The position numbers and the translations under genes are program-made. Under the pieces are notes generated by a model. It was not told the origin of the DNA and searched no databases. It was given only the letters and a program-made list of their open reading frames with translations. From Methanobrevibacter thaueri (lineage in GTDB: Archaea; Methanobacteriota; Methanobacteria; Methanobacteriales; Methanobacteriaceae): a stretch of 64,000 bases of DNA. Below are positions 37,020 to 45,936 of the stretch, one piece after another (position 1 is the stretch's first letter; each line of letters opens with the position of its first letter). The stretch is from the NCBI RefSeq assembly GCF_015062905.1, contig NZ_SUTK01000001.1, forward strand, positions 1-64,000. Direction: 5' to 3'.

Positions 37020-37895
37020 ATGGTAATTTGTCCAGATTGCGGAAAGGATGTCCCTGAATCAAAATTCTGTAAAAATTGTGGGGCATATATTAAAGATGTT
37101 GAGTCACCTGCAGAGCAAAATGGTAAATTTGGATTCTGTTCTAAATGTGGCCATGAGCTTGACGGCGATTATAGCTTCTGTCCTGAATGTGGAGAGGATA
37201 TTTCAACTGATAATGAAGTTGACGCCATTGAGGAAGCTATTGAATCTGATGATGCAGAGGAAGTCATTCCTGTTGAGGACGTGGAAGCTGATTCATCAGT
37301 TGAGTCTGGTGATGTAGGTGAAGGAGAACTTATTGAAGAGGCTGAAGATGATGAAGACATCGAATCTGGTGATGCAGATAATGCCGATTCTGAAGAGGTT
37401 GAAGAAACAACTCATGAAGAGACTGAGGATGAAGTTTCTGCTGAATCAGAGGATGTTGAAGAAGTTATTCCTGATGAAAAAGAAGAAATCGAATCACTTC
37501 CGGTATCTGTCCAATCATCAGATAAGGTCAGCTTTTGTTTTAATTGTGGATACAAGCTTGTTGGCGATTACAAATTCTGTCCGGAATGTGGACAGGATTT
37601 AAGCGGAAAAACCATGGGAGATAATGCACAAACAGCAGATTCCCCTTCAGGCGAAAAGAACACTCTTTTGGCCGTTATTTTAAGCTTGTTCCTGCCGGGT
37701 CTTGGTCAGATCTATTTGGGCCTTGACCATAAGGGTGCCATATTCTTAATCGCTTATGTCGTATCAGCAATTTTAATTCTAATTCTTATAGGATTTTTAT
37801 TATGTTTCGTAATATGGATTTGGGCATTGGTAGATACAATCATATCAGCAAATGCGTTAAATCGTGGTGACGAAGTTCAAGATAAATTATTATAG
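37020..37895 (+). CDS. zinc-ribbon membrane protein with acidic linker and TM2-like end
   Basis: 291 residues. Zinc ribbon 1 (CPDC...CKNC, residues 4-20), ribbon 2 (CSKC...CPEC, about 39-58), then about 115 residues made mostly of Glu, Asp, Ser and Val, then ribbon 3 (CFNC...CPEC, about 174-193). The C-terminus is a TM2/DUF5683-type pair of helices ('[20 protein letters not shown]', then two long hydrophobic segments). The ribbons and acidic linker would face the cytoplasm. Function unknown; such proteins may act as membrane scaffolds (inference). It follows truD by one base and precedes the AcnX small subunit by seven. Confidence 0.75.
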   Translation: MVICPDCGKDVPESKFCKNCGAYIKDVESPAEQNGKFGFCSKCGHELDGDYSFCPECGEDISTDNEVDAIEEAIESDDAEEVIPVEDVEADSSVESGDVGEGELIEEAEDDEDIESGDADNADSEEVEETTHEETEDEVSAESEDVEEVIPDEKEEIESLPVSVQSSDKVSFCFNCGYKLVGDYKFCPECGQDLSGKTMGDNAQTADSPSGEKNTLLAVILSLFLPGLGQIYLGLDHKGAIFLIAYVVSAILILILIGFLLCFVIWIWALVDTIISANALNRGDEVQDKLL

Positions 37896-37902
37896 TGATT
37901 TT

Positions 37903-38292
37903 ATGATCAAATGTAGAAATATTGCAAAAGGAAAAGGTAAAGGGGAATTGATTGTCTCATCAGAACCTATCAGTTTTTTAGGTGGGGTAAATCCTGAAAA
38001 TGGTGAAATAATCGACCCTAACCATGAATTAAAAGGAGAAATCATTAAGGATAAGGTTCTGTTCATTCCTGGTGGAAAAGGTTCCACTGTAGGGTCTTAT
38101 GTGATTTTTCAAATGATGAAAAACAACACTGCTCCAAAGGCAATCATCTGCTTGAATGCAGAGCCTATTATAGCTACCGGTGCCATCATGTCCGACATTC
38201 CAATGGTTGACTCACCTGAAGAGGTCAAGGATTTGACTAATGGAACATTGGTTGAGGTTGATGGTGATAACGGAACAATAGAAATATTGTGA
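37903..38292 (+). CDS. AcnX small subunit (DUF126), probable phosphomevalonate dehydratase subunit
   Basis: 129 residues with the DUF126 swivelling domain: '[20 protein letters not shown]', '[20 protein letters not shown]', '[20 protein letters not shown]'. In archaea the two-subunit aconitase X converts 5-phosphomevalonate to trans-anhydromevalonate phosphate in the archaeal mevalonate pathway for isoprenoid lipids. The large subunit (DUF521) is not next to it. The start is ATG 37903 with GTGAT upstream; the longer frame runs back into the zinc-ribbon gene. Confidence 0.85.
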   Translation: MIKCRNIAKGKGKGELIVSSEPISFLGGVNPENGEIIDPNHELKGEIIKDKVLFIPGGKGSTVGSYVIFQMMKNNTAPKAIICLNAEPIIATGAIMSDIPMVDSPEEVKDLTNGTLVEVDGDNGTIEIL

Positions 38293-38301
38293 TGTGATAA
38301 T

Positions 38302-39507
38302 ATGCAAACTCTAATTGAAAATGTAAATATTGTAAACCCGTTTGAGGAAATTTTAACCCATCAGAACGTTTTGATTGAAGATGGAGTTATTAAAGAGATT
38401 ACATCTGGCAAAATCAAAGCTGATAATGTCATTGATGGTGAGGACAATTATCTGCTTTCAGGGTTTATTGACTGTCACACCCATATCTTTGCAAAGGGTT
38501 TTCACAAAGAGGAAAACATGGCAAATCCATTGGGTCTTCATTTCTACAATGCGGTGCCTCATGCATTGCAGACAGTCAATACTGGTGTTACAACAATTAG
38601 GGATTGCGGATCTGCCGATTTGAGTTTTAAATTGGCACAGCAAAGGAAACTGTTCACAGCTCCAAAGATTCACCTCTCAATAACTCCTTTGGTAATGACT
38701 GGAGGTCATTTTGACCTGTTATTGCCTTCCGGTTGGGATATGGAGATTATATATCCCGGATTTCCAAAGGGAAGATGTGATGGTGTGGAAGAGGTTCTGA
38801 AAAAGACTCGTGAAGTTAGAAGAGCAGGTGCAGATTTCATTAAAGTAATGGCAAGTGGTGGAGTATTGACAACAAACACTTCACCGGAATTCGCTCAATT
38901 CAATAAAAAGGAACTCAAAACAATCGTTAATGAAGCCAAAGCAACAAACATGAAAGTATCGGCCCATTGTCATAGTTTAAAAGGAATGAATAATTGTATT
39001 GATGCAGGTTTTTCATCAATTGAACATGGAACATTCATTGACAGGAAAACCTCTCAAAAGATGGTTGAAAAGAATGTCAGTCTTGTTGCGACATTACTGG
39101 TTCACCAGTTTTTAGCCAAGAACGGCTTTCCTGCATGGGACAGCTATGCAGCCGAAAAGACAGCCAAGTTGAAGGAAATTGTCAAGGTTCACAAGGAAAA
39201 CATATCCGTTGCATATGAAGAGGGCGTTAACATTCTGATGGGTACGGATAGTGGTGTGATTCCTCATGGACACAATTTGGAGGAGTTAATCCATCTAACA
39301 GACATTGGAATGTCTTCCGATGAGGCAATTGCTGCAGGAACTGTTCGTGCAGCCGAATTTTTAGGTTTTGACAATTTGGGTTTAGTCAAAGAAAACTATG
39401 CTGCAGATTTGATTCTGGTCAATTCAAATCCTCTGGATGACGTAAGTGTCTTAAGCAACAATGACAATATCTTAAAAGTTATCCAGGACGGATTTGTGGT
39501 AAAATGA
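38302..39507 (+). CDS. amidohydrolase-family metal-dependent hydrolase
   Basis: 401 residues, TIM-barrel amidohydrolase of the imidazolonepropionase/prolidase-like group. Metal ligands: HTH at 59-61 ('GFIDCHTHIF'), a Lys near 181 ('DFIKVMASGG') that may be carboxylated, His residues in 'SAHCHSLKG' and 'SIEHGTF', and the Asp in 'LMGTDSGVIPHG'. 'LVMTGGHFDLLLPSGW' is a substrate-region feature of this group. The product closes with the typical small beta-sandwich. The substrate is unknown. It starts nine bases after the AcnX small subunit and overlaps the next gene by four bases. Confidence 0.85.
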   Translation: MQTLIENVNIVNPFEEILTHQNVLIEDGVIKEITSGKIKADNVIDGEDNYLLSGFIDCHTHIFAKGFHKEENMANPLGLHFYNAVPHALQTVNTGVTTIRDCGSADLSFKLAQQRKLFTAPKIHLSITPLVMTGGHFDLLLPSGWDMEIIYPGFPKGRCDGVEEVLKKTREVRRAGADFIKVMASGGVLTTNTSPEFAQFNKKELKTIVNEAKATNMKVSAHCHSLKGMNNCIDAGFSSIEHGTFIDRKTSQKMVEKNVSLVATLLVHQFLAKNGFPAWDSYAAEKTAKLKEIVKVHKENISVAYEEGVNILMGTDSGVIPHGHNLEELIHLTDIGMSSDEAIAAGTVRAAEFLGFDNLGLVKENYAADLILVNSNPLDDVSVLSNNDNILKVIQDGFVVK

Positions 39508-40295
39508 AATTAATGATTGATGTTGAGGAATGCATTGGATGCGGACAGTGCAAATCAGTCTGCATCAGGGACAATATTGAAATTGATGAAGTGGCTTATG
39601 AAACAGGAAGCAATTGCTTTGAATGTGGGCACTGCATGGCGATATGCCCTACAAAGGCGATAACCCTTAAGGTATTCAAGGGCCGTGAGAACAGGATTGT
39701 GGAATATAATCCTAATGAGATTCCGGTCGGTTATGATGATTTACTAAATTTTTTAAAGCAAAGAAGATCTATGCGATGGTTTAAAAAGAAAAAAATAGAT
39801 AAGGATACTTTCAATAAGCTGATTGAAGGTGCATACTATTCTCCATCAGCACAAAACCAGCAGGATGTTGAATTTGTTATTTTGGACAAGAGATTGAATG
39901 ATTTCATGAAGCATGTCTACGACATTATTAAGGTCGAAGAGGAAGAATTTTTTAGAATCAAGGAATTTGGAGATTATTTGAGGGACAATTCAACCAAGGA
40001 ATATCATCCTCTCTTGTGGTCAGGCCATCAGTTAATTCTGACATTTGCAACTGACAAGACAAGTGCTGTAATAGCGAACACCCGTTTGGAACTATTGGCA
40101 TATTCTTTAGGGCTTGGAGGATTCTATTCACTGTTTATCCTGAAGGCGGATGAAATTGACCATGAAAAGCTAATGGAATTTTTCCCAAAAATCGACAAGG
40201 ATAAGCACATGTATTCAGCTTTCATAATAGGATATCCTAAAAAGAGATTCAGGCGGACAATCCCTCACAAGGAAATTAAAGTTAATTATATGTAA
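39504..40295 (+). CDS. ferredoxin-nitroreductase fusion
   Basis: 263 residues. Residues 1-55 are a two-cluster ferredoxin: C10, C13, C16 and C20 ('CIGCGQCKSVC') and C38, C41, C44 and C48 ('CFECGHCMAICP'). From about 85 comes a nitroreductase domain: 'LKQRRSMRWFKKKKI', 'GAYYSPSAQNQQDVEFVIL', 'YSLGLGGFYSL'. The fusion lets ferredoxin-level electrons reach an FMN site. Substrates of this group in methanogens are largely undefined. The four-base overlap with the amidohydrolase argues for a joint pathway. Confidence 0.88.
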   Translation: MKLMIDVEECIGCGQCKSVCIRDNIEIDEVAYETGSNCFECGHCMAICPTKAITLKVFKGRENRIVEYNPNEIPVGYDDLLNFLKQRRSMRWFKKKKIDKDTFNKLIEGAYYSPSAQNQQDVEFVILDKRLNDFMKHVYDIIKVEEEEFFRIKEFGDYLRDNSTKEYHPLLWSGHQLILTFATDKTSAVIANTRLELLAYSLGLGGFYSLFILKADEIDHEKLMEFFPKIDKDKHMYSAFIIGYPKKRFRRTIPHKEIKVNYM

Positions 40296-40309
40296 CTTCC
40301 GATGAATTT

Positions 40310-40324
40310 AGTTTAACCTAAACT
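40310..40324. promoter_or_regulatory. inverted repeat upstream of copA
   Basis: AGTTTA-ACC-TAAACT, 15 bases, about 55 bases before the copA ATG and near TATA-like 'ACTTTATTAAATATC'. It is too short and not followed by T-rich DNA, so an operator for metal control is more likely than a terminator. Confidence 0.35.
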
Positions 40325-40377
40325 TTATTAAATATCAAAAATAAAAATAGTCTTATAATCAAAATGGTTGTGATAGC

Positions 40378-42867
40378 ATGGTAAAGCATAAACATATGGA
40401 CTTGCCGATAGAAGGAATGCACTGTGCTTCCTGTGTTTTAAGCGTTAACAAGACTTTTGGAAAAATTGAAGGTGTAGAGGAGGTTGATGCGGACCTTGCA
40501 GCTAATAAGCTCCACATCACTGTAGATACTAAGAAGATTTCCTATGAGGAAATGGAAAGGCTGGTGAAAAACCTCGGATTTGAGCTTCACACAGATGAAA
40601 TGACCATCAGGATTCAGGGCATGCATTGCGCTTCATGTACAATGAACGTCGAGAATTTCCTTATCAGGCTGGATGGGATTTTCGATGTAAAGGCGGATTT
40701 GACTTCACAGTCCGCAAGAATACGATATGATTCTTCAAAGGTGACCCTTGACGAGATTGATGAGGTAATCACCTCTTTGGGTTTCGAGCTTTTGGGCGTT
40801 GAGGGCCAGACAGAAATTGATGAAGAAGAGATATACCAGCAGGATTTAAAGGAAAAGCGCAATAGGATAATTGTAGGTCTATTTTTCTCAGTCATTTTAA
40901 TGATTTTAATGTTTAGCGGATGGGATCCTCTTATGGGAATTGTTCATTCAATCAACCATTCAACCGGTTTGAACATCTCATCAATGGGACTGCTGTCATT
41001 GATTGTGAGTATCGCACCATTTTTATATGTGTCCTTGCCAATTTTAAAGGCTGGAATCAACGGTTTGATGCATAAGAACCTGAATATGGATGTAATGTAT
41101 TCCATGGGTATTTTGGTTGCATATATCTCAAGTATTTTCGGAACATTTGGAATCGTATTGGACCACACTTTCATGTTTTATGACTCCGCAGTTATGCTTC
41201 CTTCCTTTTTAATGATTGGAAGATATCTTGAGGCAAGAGCCAAAAAGAGAACCTCCGATTCAATAAGGGAATTGATAGGTCTTCAGCCGACCGTTGCAAC
41301 TGCCATAGAAGTTGATGAGAATGGGGAAATCATATCTCAAAAGGAAGTCTCCATTGCAGATATTGTAATTGATGATTTGCTCTTGGTAAAACCGGGTGAA
41401 AAGATTCCTGTGGATGGTGATGTTGTCGGCGGGGAGTCTTATGTTGATGAATCAATGATTAACGGTGAACCGATTCCTAAAGTTAAAAATGATGGTGAAG
41501 AGGTATTTGCCGGAACAATCAATCAGGACGGAGTCTTACAGATTAAAGCCAAAAAAATCGGAAAGGAAACCGTTTTGTCAAACATTATCCGTTTGGTTGA
41601 AAAGGCACAGTCTTCAAGGCCTCCCGTACAGAAATTCGCCAATACCATTGTCAGCTATTTCATTCCGGTCATCCTAACGATTGCAATAGTTGTATTCCTG
41701 ATATGGTATTTTGTACTTGGGGGAACATTGCTCTTCTCATTGACCTGTCTGATTTCAATATTGGTCGTTGCCTGTCCATGTGCATTAGGTCTTGCAACTC
41801 CAACTGCCGTCACTGTCGGTGTTGGAAGGGCTGCCGAGTATGGAATTCTAATCAAGAACGGGGATACTCTGGAAAATGCCGGACAAATTGATGTGGCCGC
41901 TTTTGACAAGACAGGTACAATAACTGAAGGAAAGCCGGAAGTCGATGACATTATTCCCTATGGAATTGCAGATGCGGAATTAATCAGGCTTGCGGCAAGC
42001 GTCGAGCAGAATTCGACCCACCCTATAGCGAAAGCCATTGTAAACAAGTCAAAGGAATATGGTTTGGAACTTAACCAGACAAGCGAATTTGAAAATATAA
42101 CTGGTAAAGGACTTAAAGCCATATTGAACGATAATGAAATTATTGCAGGCAATTTGGCTTTGATGCAGTCTTATGATGTGGATGTGGGCACCGAAATCAT
42201 CGACAAATATCATGAACTTGAAGCATTGAGCAAAACCATTATTCTGATTGCTGAGGATAAATCCGTAAAGGGTATTTTAAGCCTGTCCGATAAGATCAAG
42301 GCCAATTCAAAAAGGGCAATCGATGAGTTGCATAAGATGGGCGTTAAAACCTATATGCTGACTGGAGACAACGAATCCACTGCATTGAACGTTGCCCGTG
42401 AAGTTGGAATCGACAATGTTGAAGCGGGCGTTCTTCCTGAAAACAAATTGGACATAGTCAAATCCACTCAAGCAAACAATACCAAAAAGGTCCTGTTCGT
42501 TGGGGACGGAATCAATGATGCTCCGGCACTTACACAGGCAGATATCGGTGTTGCCATGGGCAATGGTACAGATATTGCAATGGAAAGCGGAGATATTGTC
42601 GTTATGGAAGGTGATTTGGAAAATGTCGTTGCTGCGGTTCAGTTTTCCAAAAAGGTCATGCGCAGAATCAAGGAAAACATTTTCTGGGCATTTGCATATA
42701 ACACAATATTGATTCCAATCGCAGCCGGTGTATTGTATCCGACATTCGGAATCACATTTGAACCTGCTCTTGCAGGTCTTGCAATGGCAATGAGTTCAGT
42801 AACAGTTATCACATTATCTCTAATGCTTAAGAGATATGTTCCTGAAATAAAAAGAGTTAAAAATTAA
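40378..42867 (+). CDS. copA: P1B-type heavy-metal (copper) ATPase
   Basis: 829 residues. Two N-terminal HMA domains with MHCASC (Cys16/Cys19 and Cys84/Cys87) bind the metal. About eight membrane helices follow, with the CPC ion site near 465 ('VVACPCALGLATPT'), the phosphorylated DKTGT near 510, the HP signature of metal pumps ('NSTHPIAKAIV') and GDGINDAP near 710. The CPC motif and 'MSSVTVITLSLMLKR' near the end fit copper or silver export. It stands alone, with no separate copper chaperone or CopY-like regulator next to it. Confidence 0.93.
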   Translation: MVKHKHMDLPIEGMHCASCVLSVNKTFGKIEGVEEVDADLAANKLHITVDTKKISYEEMERLVKNLGFELHTDEMTIRIQGMHCASCTMNVENFLIRLDGIFDVKADLTSQSARIRYDSSKVTLDEIDEVITSLGFELLGVEGQTEIDEEEIYQQDLKEKRNRIIVGLFFSVILMILMFSGWDPLMGIVHSINHSTGLNISSMGLLSLIVSIAPFLYVSLPILKAGINGLMHKNLNMDVMYSMGILVAYISSIFGTFGIVLDHTFMFYDSAVMLPSFLMIGRYLEARAKKRTSDSIRELIGLQPTVATAIEVDENGEIISQKEVSIADIVIDDLLLVKPGEKIPVDGDVVGGESYVDESMINGEPIPKVKNDGEEVFAGTINQDGVLQIKAKKIGKETVLSNIIRLVEKAQSSRPPVQKFANTIVSYFIPVILTIAIVVFLIWYFVLGGTLLFSLTCLISILVVACPCALGLATPTAVTVGVGRAAEYGILIKNGDTLENAGQIDVAAFDKTGTITEGKPEVDDIIPYGIADAELIRLAASVEQNSTHPIAKAIVNKSKEYGLELNQTSEFENITGKGLKAILNDNEIIAGNLALMQSYDVDVGTEIIDKYHELEALSKTIILIAEDKSVKGILSLSDKIKANSKRAIDELHKMGVKTYMLTGDNESTALNVAREVGIDNVEAGVLPENKLDIVKSTQANNTKKVLFVGDGINDAPALTQADIGVAMGNGTDIAMESGDIVVMEGDLENVVAAVQFSKKVMRRIKENIFWAFAYNTILIPIAAGVLYPTFGITFEPALAGLAMAMSSVTVITLSLMLKRYVPEIKRVKN

Positions 42868-42886
42868 TTGGTTAAACCAATTAATT
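42862..42886 (+). terminator. copA terminator
   Basis: Stem AATTAATTGG/CCAATTAATT with loop TTAAA, overlapping the copA stop codon and followed by CTATTTTTTT. It also lies at the end of the convergent purB. Confidence 0.75.
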
Positions 42887-42900
42887 CTATTTTTTTAATT

Positions 42901-44250
42901 TTAAAACCAACTTTTGGATTCTTCAAGCAATTCATCAATGATTGTTGGTATAGATCCGGTGTATGTGTGAGGATCCATGATTTTTTCAACATCGTCTTCT
43001 GTTAAGTATTTTTGGACTTCTTCATCCTCTAGGATTAACTCACCTAATAACAGTTTTTCCTTATTAGCTTTAATTGCATTTTTCCTTACAATTCCGTAAG
43101 CGGTTTGTTTTCCCATTCCTGCACGGGTGAGTTCAGCCATTAATCTTTCGGCCATGATTAGTCCGTTAGTCAAGTTAAGGTTTCTTTCGATGTTTTCATC
43201 ATAGAATACCAGGTTGTTCATCAATTTGATGGTAAGGTTTAAGATGTAATCGGTTAAGATGCAGCTTTCCGGAAACATTATCCTTTCACATGATGAATTG
43301 GTAAGATCCCTTTCATGCCAGAGAGGGTTATTGTCGAGTGCGGCATTTACAAATGATTTTACGATTCTTGCAACACCACAGATTCTTTCAGCAGTAATCG
43401 GATTCATTTTGTGTGGCATTGTGCTGCTTCCAACTTGTTTTTCAGGATCGAAATATTCTCCAACTTCCATTATTTCGGTTCTTTGGAGGCTTCTGATTTC
43501 GAGTCCTATTTTATCCAAGGTGGATGCTATGTTTGCCAAAACGCTTATGAATTCAACATGGTTGTCCCTTTGAACAACTTGGTTTGTGATTCTGGCGGCA
43601 GGCAATCCTAAGATTTCCGCAACGGTTTTGTGGATTTCCCAACCTTGTTCGCCTAAAGCGGCGGTTGTACCGACAGCGCCGTCCATCATTCCGACACACA
43701 CGTTTGCTCTTGCATTTTCTAATCTTACATATTGTCTGTGGAGCTCATCGGCCCAGATACCGAACTTCATTCCGTAGGTGGTTGGAAGTGCGTGCTGGCC
43801 GTGTGTACGTCCAATGCATACTTTCATCTTATTTTCTTCTGCTAATTTAAGCATTATTTTGGTTAGTCTTTCTAATTTTTCTTCAAGCACATCAATGGAG
43901 TCACGGATGAGCAGGGAATTGGAACTGTCTACAATATCATTGGATGTAGCGCCAAAGTGGACATATTCTCCCGCACCGTTTTCACATACTTCGGTGATTG
44001 ATTTTGATAATGCTGCAATGTCGTGATTGGTTTCGGCTTCAATTTCTTTCATTCTTTCTAATTTTACGTATTTTGTATTTGCTTTTGCAGCGATTTCGTC
44101 TGCAACTTCTTGTGGTATTATTCCTAGTTTTCCTTCAGCCAAAGCCAATGCAGCTTCTACATCAAGCATTCTTTGTAATTTATTTTCTTCTTCCCAAATA
44201 TTTTTCATTTCAGGAGTACCATACCTAAATTCAATTGGGTGTATAGCCAT
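42901..44250 (-). CDS. purB: adenylosuccinate lyase
   Basis: 449 residues of the fumarase/aspartase superfamily. PurB cleaves SAICAR and adenylosuccinate in purine synthesis. 'TSNDIVDSS' (substrate His/Thr region is 'HFGATSND'), 'GRTHGQHALPTTYGMKF' and the signature 'GSSTMPHKMNPITAERICG' with its catalytic loop are all present. Length and start (MAIHPIEFRYGTPEM) are normal for archaea. It is divergent from the small XRE regulator. Confidence 0.96.
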   Translation of the reverse strand: MAIHPIEFRYGTPEMKNIWEEENKLQRMLDVEAALALAEGKLGIIPQEVADEIAAKANTKYVKLERMKEIEAETNHDIAALSKSITEVCENGAGEYVHFGATSNDIVDSSNSLLIRDSIDVLEEKLERLTKIMLKLAEENKMKVCIGRTHGQHALPTTYGMKFGIWADELHRQYVRLENARANVCVGMMDGAVGTTAALGEQGWEIHKTVAEILGLPAARITNQVVQRDNHVEFISVLANIASTLDKIGLEIRSLQRTEIMEVGEYFDPEKQVGSSTMPHKMNPITAERICGVARIVKSFVNAALDNNPLWHERDLTNSSCERIMFPESCILTDYILNLTIKLMNNLVFYDENIERNLNLTNGLIMAERLMAELTRAGMGKQTAYGIVRKNAIKANKEKLLLGELILEDEEVQKYLTEDDVEKIMDPHTYTGSIPTIIDELLEESKSWF

Positions 44251-44387
44251 TTTTTATCATCTCACTTAAAAATTATAATAGCAATAATATTTTTGTTGTT
44301 CAAACTATTAAATTTTAGCAAACATTTATATTGTTTCATATAAAGATTAATTATTACTATTATAATTCATTTATAATAGGTGATACT

Positions 44388-44591
44388 ATGGAAACAAAAA
44401 TACGCAAATTCCGCCAGGAAAAAGGTATAACTCAACAAGAGTTGGCCGATTTAGCTGGTGTCACACGTCAGACAATAAACGCTTTAGAAAATGCACGCTA
44501 TAACCCTTCTTTAATATTGGCATATAAGATTACTAAAATTTTGGGTAAAAACGCAATTGAAGATGTTTTTGTGCTTACTGACGTTGAATAA
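44388..44591 (+). CDS. small XRE-family regulator
   Basis: 67 residues, a bare helix-turn-helix: '[20 protein letters not shown]' with '[20 protein letters not shown]'. ATG 44388 has a good AGGTGAT at 44378-44384; a longer frame to 44331 is unlikely. Regulators of this size are often next to a membrane protein they control or that modulates them; here a CPBP protease follows about 100 bases on. Confidence 0.88.
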   Translation: METKIRKFRQEKGITQQELADLAGVTRQTINALENARYNPSLILAYKITKILGKNAIEDVFVLTDVE

Positions 44592-44690
44592 ATTCAGAAA
44601 ATACTACTAATTAGGACTAGTAAATATGCCAAATCACCTTTTCAGATTGGAGTATCTTTAATTAATTTGATAAATTTTATTTTTGATAAG

Positions 44691-45440
44691 ATGTCTTTAT
44701 TTAATGAAAAACTTAAAAAGATTAGATTAAAGGAGTTGTTGCCTTTAATTATCATTTTATTTTTAATTCAGTATTCATTTAATTCTTTAAACATTGTTCA
44801 AATTGATTCTATTTGGATTTATATTTTGATAATTTTTTACTTTATTTTTAAACTAAGAACTCAAATTTTTTCAATTAGGCTTGATGTCATGGAGGTTTTT
44901 TCACCCAATATACTAAAAACGACTCTTGCAGTTGTGATTTTGAACATATTCTTCTCATATGGAATGTTATATTTTTCAAATTTTATTTTAGGTATTGTTC
45001 CATCATTTAATTTATTTAATTCCGTATTTGCAGGCAGTCTGATTGCAACAATACTGATTTCACCAATCTCTGAGGAATTAATCTTTAGGGGGGTCTTTTT
45101 AAACAGGCTGCAATTTATTGTTCCGGCTGTTTTTGCTGTATTGATTTCCTCATTGCTCTTTGCTGCCCTTCACAGCTTCGGATCCATATTTTCAGCATTT
45201 ATCTTTGGAATATGCATTGCAATATTGTATCTGAAAACAGATAATATTTTTGTTGCGATATTTGCTCACTTTCTGAATAACCTGTTTGCCGAGATAATTG
45301 TTTTCCTTGACCCGAATAAGATTTTGTTCACAAACAATTCGGTCATGATGATAATGTCTATTTTGGCTATAGTTTCATTTGCCCTCATTTTAGTTTTCAT
45401 CGTTGACAATCTGAAAAAATTAAATAGTAATGATTTATAA
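44691..45440 (+). CDS. CPBP-family intramembrane metalloprotease
   Basis: 249 residues, about seven membrane helices. The CPBP (Abi) signature is complete: 'SPISEELIFRGVFLNRLQF' (EExxxR), 'LLFAALHSFGS' (first His) and 'FAHFLNNLFAEI' (last His/Asn). Relatives cleave prenylated or other membrane proteins and some give bacteriocin self-immunity. The start is uncertain: ATG 44691 (chosen) or TTG 44667. The small downstream membrane gene starts ten bases after its stop, so the two are likely cotranscribed. Confidence 0.82.
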   Translation: MSLFNEKLKKIRLKELLPLIIILFLIQYSFNSLNIVQIDSIWIYILIIFYFIFKLRTQIFSIRLDVMEVFSPNILKTTLAVVILNIFFSYGMLYFSNFILGIVPSFNLFNSVFAGSLIATILISPISEELIFRGVFLNRLQFIVPAVFAVLISSLLFAALHSFGSIFSAFIFGICIAILYLKTDNIFVAIFAHFLNNLFAEIIVFLDPNKILFTNNSVMMIMSILAIVSFALILVFIVDNLKKLNSNDL

Positions 45441-45450
45441 AAATCTTATC

Positions 45451-45849
45451 ATGGATATAAGAAAAATCGGAATTGTTTTAATTCTTGTCGGAATTGTCGT
45501 TACTGTAGTCTTCATTGACAATCAGCAGATTTTTGTTCCTGCACTGACCGTGACCATGTTGGGATTCTTCATCACCATCGTTGGTTTTGTCAATGAAATC
45601 AGGAAAAGGAAAATCATAAATGACCGTTTGGATGAGGATATCGGAACAATTCTTCAGCCTCTGATTACAAAGTATTCCAATCTGAACAAACAGTACAGGA
45701 ATGAGTTTGAAGGTGATGAATACGTTGAAAAGAGATTGCAGTTAAATAAGGATTTGGAACGTGAAATCACTGAAAATCTTCCTTATTTGGAAAGCAGGGA
45801 AATCAAAAAGATTGTAATTGCATTTAGTAAGGAACAGGACAAAATGTAA
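45451..45849 (+). CDS. small membrane protein, two helices plus charged tail
   Basis: 132 residues from ATG 45451. Two hydrophobic segments (about 5-22 'IGIVLILVGIVVTVVFI' and 29-50 'PALTVTMLGFFITIVGF') are followed by an 80-residue, highly charged, probably helical tail ('NKQYRNEFEGDEYVEKRLQL'). No family is recognised. It follows the CPBP protease closely, and an associated or regulatory role is possible. It ends about 90 bases before trpE, with a T-rich run in between. Confidence 0.65.
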   Translation: MDIRKIGIVLILVGIVVTVVFIDNQQIFVPALTVTMLGFFITIVGFVNEIRKRKIINDRLDEDIGTILQPLITKYSNLNKQYRNEFEGDEYVEKRLQLNKDLEREITENLPYLESREIKKIVIAFSKEQDKM

Positions 45850-45873
45850 TATTTTTTTTAAATTTTCTTTCAA

Positions 45874-45936
45874 TGTACATTTTAATACAACAAGGTTTTA
45901 AATAGTACATTATACTAATTAATTATTAGTGATAAA
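45874..45936 (+). promoter_or_regulatory. trp promoter with TRP-box-like sites
   Basis: TGTACA at 45874-45879 and AGTACA at 45904-45909 flank a TATA-like TTTTAAATA (45896-45904). In Methanothermobacter the regulator TrpY binds TGTACA TRP boxes around the trpE promoter to repress in tryptophan. The layout here suggests the same control. GTGAT lies before the ATG. Confidence 0.6.
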
